64,000 bases of DNA from Ascochyta rabiei (GCF_004011695.2 NC_082414.1:1612001-1676000), one strand, 5' to 3'; shown: positions 32,131 through 44,964, counted from the first letter of the stretch. Translations and numbers: made by a program. Notes: generated from the letters alone by a model not told the origin.

Positions 32131-35100
32131 ATGGGCTCGACAACACAGCCAAACATCCCCGACCCCACCGCCGACCTTCACTGGTCTGACTTCAAGGGCC
32201 CCATCCACCAAATCTTCGCCGCCAACGCGCGCAAGCACCCACACCGCCCATGCGTCGTCGAGACGGCGACAGGCAGCACGCCTGAGCGCGCCTTCACCTA
32301 CCAGCACATCTTCAACGCCGTCGCCGTGCTGTCACACCACTTCGTCCAGAGCGGCATCCAGCGGGGACATGTCGTCATCATCTTCGCCCACCGCGGCGTC
32401 GACCTGGTCGTCGCCATCATGGCCGTCCTGGCTGCAGGCGCCACCTTCTCCGTCCTGGACCCCTTGTACGCCGACCATGCTTCCTTCCTCGTACTGCGCC
32501 AACGACCCACGACACGCTAACCACGCCCCAGATACCCCCCGGACCGCCAGTGCATCTACCTCCAAGTCTCCCAGCCGCGCGCCCTCGTCGTCATCAAAAA
32601 GGCCACGCAGGAAGCGGGCCCCCTCTCGCCCCAGGTGCGCCAGTACATGGCAGAGAACCTGCAGCTGAGCACAGAGGTCCCCGCCCTCGAGCTCAGGGAC
32701 GATGGCTCGCTGCTCGGCGGCGCCAAAGACGGCAGGGATGTCCTGCACGAGCAGCAGAAGAACAAGGCCGAGCTGCCCGCCGTGCTCGTCGGCCCAGACT
32801 CGACCCCCACGCTGTCCTTCACCTCGGGCTCCGAGGGATTGCCCAAGGGCGTCAAGGGACGACACTTCTCCCTGACGCACTACTTCCCGTGGATGGCAGA
32901 CGCCTTTGGCCTGTCGGACCAGGACAGGTTCACCATGCTTTCGGGCATCGCCCACGACCCCATCCAGCGCGACATCTTCACCCCTCTGTTCCTCGGCGCC
33001 CAGCTGCTCGTCCCCAGCAAGGAAGACATCCAGCACGAGAAGCTCGCCGAGTGGATGCGCACCCACGGCGCCACCGTCACCCACCTGACCCCCGCCATGG
33101 GCCAGATCCTCGTCGGCGCTGCTTCCGCCGTCTTCCCCGCCCTCCACCACGCCTTCTTCGTCGGTGATCTGCTGATCAAGCGCGATGTCCGCAGACTGCA
33201 GGCCCTTGCCCCCAACGTCCGCGTCGTCAACATGTACGGCACCACCGAGACACAGCGCGCCGTCAGCTACTACGAGCTCCCGAGCGCCACAGACGCCCCC
33301 GACTTCCTCGACTCCATCGGCGATGTCGTCCCCGCCGGCCGCGGTATGCACAACGTGCAGCTGCTCGTCGTCAACCGCGAGGACCGCAACAAGATGTGCG
33401 CCGTGGGCGAGAGCGGGGAAATCTACGTGCGCGCCGCTGGCCTCGCCGAGGAGTATCTGGGCTTGCCGGACATGACAGCATCCAAGTTTGTTGACAACTG
33501 GTTCGTGGACCCCGGCAGGTGGGCGCGAGAGGACAAGCAGCGCGTCGAGGCCATGAGCGCACCCGAGCCGTGGCGAGAATTCTACAAGGGCCCACGTGAC
33601 AGGCTCTACCGCTCTGGAGATCTCGGTCACTACGGTCCGGATGGCAACGTCCACTGCACCGGCCGCGTGGACTCCCAAGTCAAGATCCGTGGCTTCCGCA
33701 TCGAGCTGGGCGAGATCGACTCCCACCTGTCTGCCCACCCGCTGGTTCGCGAGAACGTCACCCTGCTCAAGCGCGACGCCTACGAAGACCAGTCCCTCGT
33801 CAGCTACATCGTCCCCGAGATGAAGCGATGGCACGACTGGCTCGAGGAGCGCGGTGCCAACGTGCCCTCCACGGAGGAGACGGACATGGTGGCCATGCTC
33901 AAGCGCTTCAAGTACCTGCGAGACGACGTGCGCGAGCACCTGAAGAAGAAGCTACCCGCCTACGCCGTACCCTCCGTCATCGTCCCCATGCTGCGATTCC
34001 CTCTCAACCCCAACGGCAAGATCGACCGCCCAGCGCTTCCCTTCCCCGAGCCTGCGCAGATCGCTGCCGCCGGTGCCAGACGTCCGTCTCAGCTTGGCCA
34101 AGCGCTGACGCCCACCGAACAGAGCATGGCGGAGATCTGGGCGGAGCTGCTCAGCGATCGTGGCGTGACGGCCGACAGCATCAACGGCTCCGATTCCTTC
34201 TTCGATCTGGGCGGCCACAGCATCATTGCCCAGCAGCTTCTGTTCAAGGTTCGTCAAGGATGGAAGGACATCGATGTGCCCATGACGGCCATCTTCCAGC
34301 ATCCCACCCTGCGTGCCTTCTCCGCAAACATCGACCAGGCAATCGATCCCATCGGTCTGCGCCTGGACACCGCCGACGCTGTCGAGGACGACCCGGAAGA
34401 CGAGGCGTACTCTGCCGATGCGAGAGACCTCGCTGCCCAGCTGAGCGACTTCAAGACCAGGGAGCCGCTGAAGCCTGGCGACGAGGTCCACACCTTCCTC
34501 ACCGGCGCTACTGGCTTCTTGGGAGCCTACATCCTCCGCGACCTCCTCTCAAGACCCGGCAAGGTCACTGTCCTCGTCCGTGCCAGGGATAGGGACGGAG
34601 CGCTCGATCGCGTGCGCAACACGTGCGAAGCGTACGGCATCTGGGACCACGGCTGGCTGGACCGTCTCGAACCGCTCGTGGGAGATTTGCAGAAGCCAAA
34701 CTTCGGCCTGGCACCCAACACGTGGAGTCTGTTATGTGACGACGTCGACGTCGTCGTCCACAACGGCGCCCTCGTGCACTGGGTGCTGCCCTACTCCCGC
34801 CTACGTGGCCCCAACGTGGAATCCACCATGACCGCCCTCGCCCTCTGCTCCACCGGCAAGGCCAAGAACTTTGGCCTGGTTTCCTCCACGTCGGTCCTTG
34901 ACACCGACTACTTCGTCAAGCTGTCCGACAAGTCGTTGGCAGAAGGCGGGACCGGCGTTCTCGAAGAAGACGACCTGGAGGGCGCGCGCAAGGGCCTCGG
35001 AACAGGATACGGCCAGTCCAAGTGGGCTGCCGAATACATCACCCGCGCGGCTGGCAAGCGCGGCCTCGCTGGCTGCGTGATCCGCCCTGGCTACGTCCTC

Positions 35101-35733
35101 GGAGACCCAGACAACGGTACCACAAACACCGACGACTTCCTCGTCCGCATCCTCAAGGGCTGCGTCCAGCTCAAGTCGCGCCCGGACATCAAGAACCCGA
35201 TCAACATGGTCCCTGTCACACACGTCGCCCGCGTCGTCGTCGCATCGAGCTTCAGCCCACCCACCGCGCCACTGGGTGTAGCGCAAATCACCTCGCACCC
35301 GCGCATCACATTCCAGCAGTTCCTCGGCTCCCTCGAATCCTTTGGCTACAACGTCCCGGAAGTGCCCTACTCCACCTGGAAGGACAACATGGAAGCCTAC
35401 GTCGCCGACCGCAGCGGCACGAGGGAAGAGAACGCGCTCCTCCCCCTCTACCACTTCGTCACCGGCGACCTGCCCTCCGACACCAAGGCACCAGAGATGG
35501 ACGACCGCAACGCCACCAAGGCGCTGAAGGCGGACGCGCAATGGACGGGCCAGGACTGGAGCGCTGGCGGCGCCGTCACCGAAGACACGGTCGGCGTGTA
35601 CCTGAGCTACCTCATCGACCTCGGCTTCATGCCTCCGCCGGAGAAGAAGGGCCTCAAGGACCTGCTTGCGAGCAAGCTCACTGATGCTATGAAGGAGACG
35701 CTCAAGACTGTCGGTGGGCGGCGCGGTGTTTGA
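32131..35733 (+). CDS. LYS2: L-2-aminoadipate reductase (alpha-aminoadipate semialdehyde dehydrogenase)
   Basis: Lysine biosynthesis enzyme that adenylates 2-aminoadipate, loads it on a phosphopantetheine arm and reduces it to the semialdehyde with NADPH. Exons 32131-32465 and 32532-35733 (66 bp intron, CTAAC branch) give 1,178 residues. Order: adenylation domain (TSGSEGLPKG from residue 209, GTTETQRAVSYYE, RSGDLGHY), thiolation domain (FFDLGGHSI, carrier Ser about 675), thioester-reductase domain (TGATGFLGAYIL from 769; YGQSKWAAEYI). It starts PDPTADLHW, which aligns with about residue 227 of the 1,392-residue yeast enzyme, so the yeast N-terminal segment is absent. I chose the ATG at 32131 (ACCATGG context) over 32119, four codons upstream. 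A phosphopantetheinyl transferase (Lys5) is needed but not in this window. Confidence 0.97.
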
Positions 35734-35960
35734 TAAAAGTGTAAAGTTGGTAGTCGCAGCAATATACACATGCAAGCAGTAACTACCTCTTCAGCCTATT
35801 ACTTTCGTCACAGGTTACGCAGCAATAACCACTGTCCTAGCCATAAAATCGCTATTAGCGCAATTATTCTTATACCTTTTTGTATCGCTTAGCTTAGGTA
35901 GGCAGAGCCTTGGTCCTTGGATTTTAACCATCACTATTCCTAAACATGTTGTTTTTACTC

Positions 35961-36116
35961 AGTGTAGTAGCTACCTTGTTCAGCTTCGCTATGCCTCTGC
36001 TAGAGGAGAAGGGCCTCAGGGACTACCTTGTAAGTAGGTTCTTAGATGCTGTAAAGGTGATAATTATGACTGTTAGTAGCTACTGTAGGCTGCAGTAGGC
36101 AGCGTGGTGTTTAATA
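35961..36116 (+). pseudogene. Decayed direct duplicate of the LYS2 3' end
   Basis: About 228 bp past the LYS2 stop lies a second, mutated copy of the last ~150 bp of LYS2. Shared blocks include GAGAAGGGCCTCAGGGAC (LYS2: GAGAAGAAGGGCCTCAAGG), AGATGCTGTAAAGG (GATGCTATGAAGG) and GTGGTGTTTAATAG (CGGTGTTTGATAA). Differences are largely C-to-T and G-to-A, with small indels. It cannot encode protein and has no upstream part of LYS2. Confidence 0.75.
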
Positions 36117-37951
36117 GACTTGGACTTGGTAATGTTGAATTGTTACTCTTTTTAGATGTGGGTTGTTTTTTGGTGTGTTGGCTACCTTGTTACGCTTAGC
36201 TTTTTGCAACTCTGTGTCTTGCAACTCGACAACCCAACGTCTCGACACCTTGCTCTCCAGTCTGCGCTCTTCTGACCACGGTGTTAACAGCAATGGTGTT
36301 GATAGCGTACGATGATGGTGTAGTGGTGCAGAGGATGGGTTAGGTGGTGGTGGATGGGATCAAGTGAGACTAGACTAGACTAGACTAGACTAGACTAGAC
36401 TAGGCAAAGAGCTGCGAGGAGGAGAGCAAGAGCTGCAAGTGACAGCGACGGTAAGAATGAGCATGTTGACACACAACAGTGATGCCGATGGTTATGGCAA
36501 TACTGATACTGATACCAATCCCAGCAGTTCCTACCACATCCGACCTGACCTGAACTAATCAGCCAAGACTGCATCTTGACAGTTTCTCCCCCGTGTAAAC
36601 AACTACACACTATTGCCATCTCTATCTTATGCTCTATAGGATAAGTGTTCGTATTTCGCTAGAGCCATAGAGCACACCAACAACGCATTGTTCTAGCTTC
36701 ACACTCTAACCCGAGATAAAAGGGGCTTATGATTGTTTTTCTAGAGGCATGGTGATCTATTGGGATCGTCTGATTTGGGACGGATGCGTTCTCTGGCGGT
36801 TTTCTGCTTTCGTGCAGTGTTGGTTCGAGGATTGCGTCAAGACCCACGGGGCTTGGCCGTTAACAAGGGCTGTATTTTGAGAGCGCTGATTCTGTCCTGG
36901 ATACTGTTGGTTGGAATGTTGGAGCAGGGCGGTCTGGTGGGTCGTTGTCCATCAGCCTGTGGACGTCCAGGACGCTGTGGAGGACTATCGCGGCCCGGCT
37001 TGATTGGGAAAGAGATGGCTAGGGATGGTTTGCCGGGGGTTGTGAGGTAGAGGTTCGACTGCTTTGGGCGCGTGAGTGGTGGGGTTCCGCCAATCGCGGT
37101 CGCAATCGATTGCCGAGATTAGCGAATGGCTGGTTGCGAAGGGGATGTTGTTGGGGATGCTGCTTTCTGCTGCCTGAAGCTCCAGGCTCTCACAACCACC
37201 AAGAACGCCTCTCGACTCACAAAAAGCATCTCAATATCACCATCGCAGCCAATGGCGCACCTGCTTCCAAGTCGAAACAATGCAAACAGGCCCGGTGCCT
37301 TGCAGGCGGGTTACCCGCCAGCCACACCACCACGTGCCTATCGTCTCCCAGAAACCGATCATGCTCCGCCCTTGCAGAGCGCTGTGCGACCATGCATGCC
37401 GATACGATCACGGCGTGGTTCGCTTAGGTATGTCGAGACGTCCAAAAATGGCCTTGTGGCAGTCTGAGTCGTCAGCAGCTTCAGTACAACAGCTTCACAA
37501 TGGATCGAGCCAGCAAAAGCATGGATGTCAACCAGAATCAGCAATGGCTCAACGGAGCAACAGCGCCACGGCCCGGACGTGGGGACACGAAAGTGTGGGG
37601 AAGGTGTTCTCAGTAAATTGCGAGGGGCGCATTGACCCGAGTAGGTTCGGATGCATGTCACTTTGCGGCCACTCAGTAAATCGCTGATCCTTGTGCAGAT
37701 GTAAGACTGGCTGCCGTGGCTCCACAACCCAAGCCGATCCCTGTGGGCAACGGCTTGGGCGCGAAGCAAGTCACCGCCGGGAGAGCCCTAGACGACGACC
37801 GCATCGCCAGAGCAATTTCTCCTTGCGGCCGTCCAAACAAAGCAAGCCCCTCGTCCATGCCGTTCAAATACATTCTCGTGGTCTGCAACTACCCCTGCCA
37901 TGAAACCATGCCTTCTGGTTTTTGCTTCACATTTGCTTCTTTCATCACGCA
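36117..37951. other. Intergenic with a short microsatellite
   Basis: No supported gene. Near 36175-36200 there is a weak second echo of a short LYS2-duplicate segment (GGCTACCTTGTTACGCTTAG compared with 35969-35990). Small plus-strand frames at 36760-37050 and 37110-37903 have no motifs. The last 200-300 bp should include the GH45 promoter. Confidence 0.4.
36368..36403 (+). repeat. (GACTA)n microsatellite
   Basis: Seven tandem copies of GACTA. Confidence 0.95.
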
Positions 37952-38907
37952 ATGACGCCCACATCTCCCCGCAACTTCTTCCTCGTCTTGGAACTCTTCG
38001 TAGTCTTAGCGCGATGCGCAAGTCTCGACTACAGTGGTGAAGCGCTCACCACTCGCTACTGGGATTGCTGCAAGCCGTCTTGCGCGTGGACAAACAAAGG
38101 GCCTGTCTTCCATCCCGTAGGTTCCTGCACAGCCGACGACAAACCCATCGATATTGATGCTGGCACCGGATGCAAAGGCGGTACTGCTTATGCGTGCTCG
38201 GAACAGCAGCCTTGGGCCGTCAACGACACTTTTTCGTACGGTTTTGCAGGCGTCTACCTCACCAAGGAACTCAGAGGCGCCGCAACGGAAGAAGCATGGT
38301 GTTGTGCGTGCTACCGACTCGACTTTACCAGCGAGCCGTTGCGAGGGAAAAGCATGATTGTGCAGGGCTCAAATACAGCCTACGACGTCAACACGGCGAA
38401 TCGGTTCACATTAGCAGTACGTCGCTGGGCAGTCACCAAGGCAGACACTGACTGCTTTCCAGGTACCCGGTGGGAACACGACCTCAGTTGACGGCTGCAC
38501 AATGCAGTATGGCGTCTCGCAATCAGTCTTTGGCCAAGATGGCCTAGGCGTCGCCACAATAGAAGACTGCCAAAATCTCCCCGAGCCACTACGACCCGCC
38601 TGCAAATGGCGTTTCGACTGGCTCCAAGACGCTCTGTTTCCGAGGTATGACTCCTTTCCTCGTTGGTCGCTAAGCCCCAAGTCCAACTTCGCACAGTGCA
38701 AACTTCAAACGCGTCGTCTGCCCTAGTGAGCTCACTGCGAAAACGGGCTGCGTGCGCAGCGACGAGAAAGAATTAGCTGAGCAGATTTCCGGCAACGCAA
38801 CGACCACAGCGAAGACTTCGTCCGCCCAGACCAGGCGCACTCGATTTGGCACCACTGTTTCTGCCGCCGCGCTGGCTGGCTGGCTGCTCGCTTTCTCCGC
38901 GGTGTGA
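37952..38907 (+). CDS. GH45 endoglucanase with GPI-like C-terminus
   Basis: Secreted cellulase cutting internal beta-1,4-glucan bonds. Exons 37952-38416, 38463-38644 and 38697-38907 (introns 46 and 52 bp) give 285 residues. A signal peptide (FFLVLELFVVLARCASL) leads into the GH45 core: TRYWDCCKPSCAW with the catalytic Asp at 38, the Cys-rich EEAWCCACYRLDF, and MIVQGSNTAYDVNTANRF followed by VPGGN, where the second Asp matches the catalytic acid of Humicola EGV. DGCTMQYG follows. There is no CBM1. After a Ser/Thr stretch (SGNATTTAKTSS) the protein ends in a hydrophobic run (GTTVSAAALAGWLLAFSAV), typical of a GPI-attachment signal, so it may be wall- or membrane-anchored. Confidence 0.94.
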
Positions 38908-40685
38908 GTACGATCGCGCAGCTCACGCACCCCAGATCACGTCCGGGCCAGTCGCAATGGACCTGCACATTGCGGGAGTCATCATAATCTGGCGATGTAG
39001 CGATAAAAGGCGGATCGTAGTCAGCTTCGAGTGGAACGATATCACGGCTTTCTGTCTCGATCCAGCGACCTCCAAAAAGAACAAATCCTCTCTTTTCATT
39101 AGCCGTATAGACATCACACCACAAAATCTCGGTTCCATGTCAATAGCACTACATGTATACAACGTCGTAATGCATCCTCCCTTGGAGAATCACCTGTCAA
39201 TTCACTCCCACAGCTCCACGTATTTGATCATCACACCCTGCCTTGGTTCCACCACACTTCTCACATCTCAGTCATCCATCGCATCTCCGCGTGACGCATC
39301 ACAATCCTCTGTCCACTCAACCGGCTACTGCCAGCCTGCTGGCTAGTTAAGCGAATCCAGAAGCGTCCGTTGGGGGGGCACTTTATCCATATCACCCGCG
39401 GGACGCATAGATTGCGGGTATATCACGCGTGGCATCACGCGAGGCGAGGGTGGGTCACATGGGTTCGTGGTTCGGGTCTGGGGTACGTTGCTTGGGGTTA
39501 TTTTGTGGTGAGGTGTTAAAGGTCGACGTTGGGTTCTGTGGGATACTTTGGGATGGGAGGATGTGGATTTTGATGGAGAGGCTGGGGGTTTTTTTTAAGA
39601 GGGCTGCGGGGTGGGAGGTGGGTTGGGGTGGGATGTGCGCGGTTCTTTGTTCATTCATATCCCTACTATTGTGCTCGAGTGACAGTTTCCATCGCTGTAA
39701 GTCTGCATCAACTCCACAGAATATTGATGTCTACGAGGGGAATACTGTCTGCGCAAGAAGGTAGGGTCAGTAGCATTGGAGTAGGTTGTTGAGGTTGTTG
39801 CAGAGTATTAGTTGGCACCTCTCCATCTCCTACAACGTGTCGTTGAAAGCGTTCAGTCGCGCTCAGAGTTGTAGTCCAATCCTTTGGCGCAAGCTTCTCT
39901 ATTTCTTGTATGCGGGACTCTGTTTCCAAAAGAAGACAGTGACGCCGCACTTCCACGCATCCAAGGTGCCTGCCTAGGATGGCGTGCGGTTCCTATGCAC
40001 ATACACTAGTTCTCCTCCAGAATCCCAAAAGGATAGAATGCTCCACTCCTCTCCCAGACAGTACTATTTTCGTCTTCGACACTCCATCGTAAACGTATAA
40101 AACGGAAAGTCCTTCGCACCGGTATCGATCCATCGTTGAAGGACTAGTCTTGAGCAAGGTAAGCCGCATCACCCTTTGTCAAGATAGTCCTCCAACAACC
40201 TCAGTATGGCTTGCGCAAGGAGACGAAACTCCACAACGATGCCTACAAACTGAACCCTTGCTGGACCAACATACACCCGCGTGAAGGCCCGATGCAGACA
40301 CCCTGGACATCGCACAAAGAAAGTACCGAGCGCGTACCGAGCGACACGTCTAGAGTGGAAAGCCCTGTGCGAACCACGTGAACAGCAGGGTTTTACCCCG
40401 GGTTTCGCTACAGACAGTGGCGGTACATGGCGTGATGAAGCGGGAACGGCGGGCCTCTGCGCCGGTTGGTCTCATAGTGCGGCCGTGACGAATACCGATC
40501 AGCATCGTGGAGCGCGCCGTGCTGCACGCGTATGTTGAGCGCAAGAAGAAATGCAAAATGTTGAGGTACACAGCATGTAGAAACTAGCGGAGTACTTCAA
40601 GCACAAAGCGCAAGGAGATGCACAGCAGCAGGAACTGCATAAGAGGTTGAAGTTCCTGGTTAATTCTTGGGTGTACAAAGCCTAC
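38908..40685. other. Intergenic, no convincing gene
   Basis: Contains a G-rich, C-poor stretch (39425-39640) on the plus strand and otherwise ordinary sequence. Frames at 38846-39346 and 40281-40538 lack motifs. The sequence just left of 40686 is downstream of the rhodopsin-fold gene. Confidence 0.4.
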
Positions 40686-42313
40686 TCAGCGATTGTGGTA
40701 CGGCCATATCTCCTCATCGAAATCGAATTCTTCTCCATCGAGTGCGCTTCTCATCCTCACTTGCTCCAGCGGCTGGATTTCGCTCAGGGGCCTTATGGTT
40801 CCAAAAGGCTCTGTCGGTCTCAACGTCGGGCTGCTTCGCTTTGCATGCAACACCGAGCTGTCCCACTGTTTTGACTCTCTATTCGCTGACCCCAGCGCTG
40901 AGCCAACGAGTGTAGGTGCGCTGCCAATGCTGGTCACTGTCTCCCTCACGTTCGCCTTCTCGCATGAATCCGCCGAATTGTAGCAATCGGCACTTGAGCG
41001 CCGCGAGTGAGAAAGGTAGGCGCTGAATTTGCGAGTCGTGTGGCGAGAGAGTGTCGTGAAAGTGCCAGAGCTAAGGCGTGGCTTTGGAAGCTGCTTTGAG
41101 TGCTCTGGTGTCGCCAGACTGGATGAGAAGTCGTCAATGCAGGGAAATAGCCTGCGCACCATGGGACTCCTGTGCACTTTCAGGTATGCCCTCTCGGATA
41201 GATTCGATCGCTTTCTCAGTGGTACCGGTCGATCTTTGCGGTCTGTTCGTGCTGTCTTTGTGCTGCGAAAGTCAAATACCCAGCGTGTGACGAGGCCGCG
41301 GAGGATGGGGATGTTGGCTACGATGATGGCGACGTTGTTTTCGATATGGTTAATGCAATAGTCTATGGGGTAGGTCCAATCGGGAACATAGAGAGAGTAG
41401 AGGCGGTCGCGGTAGGAGAGATATATTTTGGCGGCACCGATGCCTGTCACGCTGTGTAGATGTGAGAAACTGAGGCTTTTCAAGAACAGGTCAAGACTTA
41501 CGCGAGACTGCATGCGAACACTGTCAAGACAACGAGTCTCGATCGCAGACGCGCGCTCATCATCCTTCGGACGATGATGAAGGGAATGGGGAGTATAAGA
41601 AGGTCGGTAAGGAGGTTCGCGCATGTCACCCAAATCAACATCTCGCCCATCCGGTGTCGATCCATGCAGTGCAGGTTTCCAAACGTGCGTGGCTTCCAGG
41701 TGTTGCCTGTCTGGGGTGGGCAGATGAAGATGTACAGGATCCATGGCACCAGAGAGCTCCCGACAGTAAAGAACAAGATGCAATAGAGCACTTTCTTCAG
41801 CCAGGTGATGATGGATCCGGCTCGAAGGAGGAGAAGGATGATGGAAGCTTTGACAAGCGGTAGGATTGGAATGTTGAGTAGGTTGAACGCCATGAGCACC
41901 TAAGGTCCGTTCAGTATTATTTCGAAGCCGGAGTATGGAACAGCCATACAGCATAGTATTCATCGTAGTTTGGCTCAATCTCATTAGGGTCGACGTCCCA
42001 TATGTGAATTCCGACATGCCACATCTTCACATCTGCATAGGTTTAGTAATCTGGAATGTGTGTTCAATCTCAAGCACTCACTTCTGTGCGAGGGCCCGAT
42101 GAGAGCTAACGACAGGATCGTAGGAAGGATGATAAGCCAGTCATCTGCAGCTGTCAGTATCGCGATGCAAGACGATCCGCAGTACAAACCCCAGCTCAGT
42201 CTTAGGTTCAACTTCCGCCGTGTGTAGATTCTCAGCGCTACGAAAACTGCTGCCAGTGCCGGCGCACCATATATTACACCCAGGCAGGTAAGTTGGAGTG
42301 GATAGGTGGGCAT
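40686..42313 (-). CDS. Seven-helix rhodopsin-fold (PTH11-like) integral membrane protein
   Basis: 477 residues from five exons: 42190-42313, 42082-42144, 41950-42032, 41502-41899 and 40686-41451. Introns are 45, 49, 50 and 50 bp, and the exon sum is in frame. The spliced protein shows fungal rhodopsin-domain landmarks: ALRIYTRRKLNLRLSWDDW after helix 1, HVGIHIWDVDP in an outer loop, a Cys-containing TWKPRTFGNLHCMDRH loop, ILPIPFIIVRRMM, CSLAVTGIGAAKIYL and NHIENNVAIIVANIPILR. The C-terminal ~190 residues are a polar Ser/Arg-rich cytosolic tail. This large Pezizomycotina family includes PTH11-like receptor candidates; ligand and G-protein coupling are not known for this gene. Confidence 0.88.
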
Positions 42314-44964
42314 CTTGACGGCGTGGAGGTGAGCTGCACAAAAATCGCCATCCCCGCCGAATGTCTTGAGGGTGAGCTTTCTGATATAACGGTGGCAGCC
42401 ACCGATCCTTGCTATGGTCCTAGACGCGGCGATAGCCCCCCCAGTTAAAGCGCCCCCGCAATTGTTCATTTACAGAACTCGAACCGATTATAGTGAAGCC
42501 GGCTTCTCATTCGCTGCGGCGAGTGATCACCCGGGGTCATTTGCACGTGAACCTTTCGATCGCCACCACTTCTAAGCAACTCTCGTTGTCGGACGAGGCC
42601 TCGATTTTTGTCCAATACGGTGCTCCACAGGTATTGTCGCTGAGCTGGGTTGCTTCAGGAGTTGCCGTCAAATAAGCAAGAACTTGGCCAGCGCTGCGCA
42701 TCCGTAAATAAGTGCTTGGAAGGGCGCCCTTGCGCAACGTCGCACCCCAACAGTAAGCGTCTCTAAATGCGGCTGCAAAAGTATCACAGTGTCGTGCAAA
42801 TGCGCCATGGCCTGCAAAGTGCGCTGTTACCCACACTTGTGAGCCCTGGTTGATTTTCGAGGATTCGACTCCTTCAGATTTGATCAATCAGGCGCCGCTC
42901 GATATGTGCCCTGGTGGCTTGTAAAGCCAACATGTCACATCGCGAGTGTTTTTGAGCTCGCAAGCGTGTTGGCAAGCAGTGCCATGTTATTGAGAGCATC
43001 GACTCGACTCAGGCTCAAGACAAATGGCGGGTAGACGTCGTGGACCACAACGTTCACATCCGGGCCTGTGGAAATTCCAGGGATTCTACTCAACAAATGC
43101 TGTGCTCGCTGCCCCAGGGTTCGAAAGTGCCGGCATTGGGACGAAGCAGCGATCTTGCTGCCGGTGCCCGTCCAATCCAGACGGGCTCATTCCGAATTAG
43201 CCAAGGCCGGTTTCAGAGTGTAGTATCACTGCGACTCATACCAAGCCCGCTTTCCACAATGCCTTGTATGCAGGTCCGTCTACTGTAATGATCTAGGGGC
43301 CCATCAGATGGAAAGGTGAATGACGTGGGGACGGTTGTTCGCCAATAAGGGTGCAGGCAAGGAGATTGCGTGTTCTCAGTTCGGGCGGCGCAACACCGCA
43401 ACAGCAACTCGATTGTAGATGAAAGAGCACCGGTATTGAGTGGTTCTAGTCTGACGTCAGATCATGTCAGAGGACAGAGGCGAGGACGTGGTTGATGGAA
43501 AGAACAGATCGACCCACAAATCATGCTAGCGCGAGCACCCGGCTGAGCTACGTGCGGGAAGGTATATCACAACATCGATGCCATTGCTACTTCAACATTC
43601 CTCTTCGCGCTTTTGGCTGTCCAAGTCTAGAAAGGTCTCTCTCCACTGTCGCTCAAAACGTCCGTCGCACGTCTTGCAGGGATATGGTGTCGCAACCTGC
43701 GGATCTACCGTGCTTCAGCATGGTATAAGAGATACTGTCCAGGTCGACGGAAGACGCCCCTCAACCACTGATGAATCCTTTCTCGAACACAGATTTTGAT
43801 CAGCATTGTAATCCAGGAGCTCTATGGCGTACGGCAGCGTTGGCGACACCTCGATACAACTCCTCCACCTGGAAGGTAAGAATCAAGCCATCCGGATCTT
43901 TCAGGCATATCAAGAGTCGAAGAATCAGAAGATCCAACAAGGATCGCTGCTGCCGAGCAAATGAACGATGTAGATACGTCTTCTCATCAGCCCGCAGCTG
44001 CCCACAATGGCCTCCTAACCACGAAGATGGGAATTATAGTGGTCATGCGCTGGATATCAGAGAATACACGTACGAAGAGTGGCTATTGCTAAGTAGCTCA
44101 AGATATGACACTCGCTGGATAGCGACCCCCGCTACCACTTACATACAGATTTCCAAGTGGACTCCGTTCACGAGAGCTTCCACGTTTGCAGAAGCGCACA
44201 GAGGCCCGTCGCTGGTCGGTCTTGCGTCAAGCAGCTCATAGAGATGCTCGACTGGAGAGGATACCACCCTTGCCATCACACAAGCGCGTAAGAGTGGAAG
44301 ATGCATTGTCGGTTTGTCGGCAACCCTATACTGGAAAGAGACTGGTCTATGCGACTCGGTGCACGCTCTGTCGGACGGAAAGCCGATCGGCTCGAGCCTT
44401 GGCAACCGAAGTGATGCTTCCATTGGTGGATGGTCCATCAAAGGCTGCCCCTCCACACGTGGGGGAGGCTGAAGCTCTGCCTACGTGGGGCAGCGTCGAA
44501 CTCCGACAAAGTATGACGGCATCGCGAATTAGGAATCGAGATTTGATATGATTTTCAACAACGGCGCCCTCGCCTTCCTGACAGTCGACGGCGTGGGAGT
44601 TTAGGCACAAGTGTTCGCAGCCAATGTCGTCGATTTCACATTTTGGGCAGAAGTACGCTTGTCGTTGACGCGCTGGTGACGATGCGAAAAGGCAGCCGGC
44701 ACCAAAGGCCTACCAAAGGTCTCGCCGCCTATGGATCCACCCAATCGGGCAAAACGCTTGGGGGTTATGACGGCTGGGGCAACACAGCGTCTCTTTTTCA
44801 CCTGACATCACTGGCGGAAACCAATGGGCCGATATTATGGAGCGCAAAGGGGGGAATGGTTCAAATACGACCAGCTGCCCCTAAGCATGCATTTCTCTCT
44901 CACACCAACAGCTCCCCCTTTCTAGTACCTTCTGTATACCCATCTCAGTTTCACATCAATCACA
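42314..44964. other. Intergenic, no convincing gene
   Basis: About 2.65 kb. The first ~200 bp should be the promoter of the rhodopsin-fold gene, the last ~200 bp that of the alcohol dehydrogenase. A 156-codon plus-strand frame at 43771-44241 has no motif, no signal peptide and unremarkable composition, and is not called. A tRNA B-box-like GGTTCGAGTTC near 42475 (minus) has no matching A-box or cloverleaf. Confidence 0.4.

Noticed and set aside
32332..33939. 535-codon minus-strand frame opposite LYS2
   Set aside because: Antisense shadow of a GC3-rich gene; no recognised domain, and the plus-strand frame matches Lys2 throughout.
42470..42490. tRNA B-box-like GGTTCGAGTTC on the minus strand
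   Set aside because: No A-box, no acceptor stem and no cloverleaf in the surrounding 80 bp.
43771..44241. 156-codon plus-strand frame
   Set aside because: No family motifs, no signal peptide, no supporting splice signals; length is within chance for 2.6 kb of normal-composition sequence.
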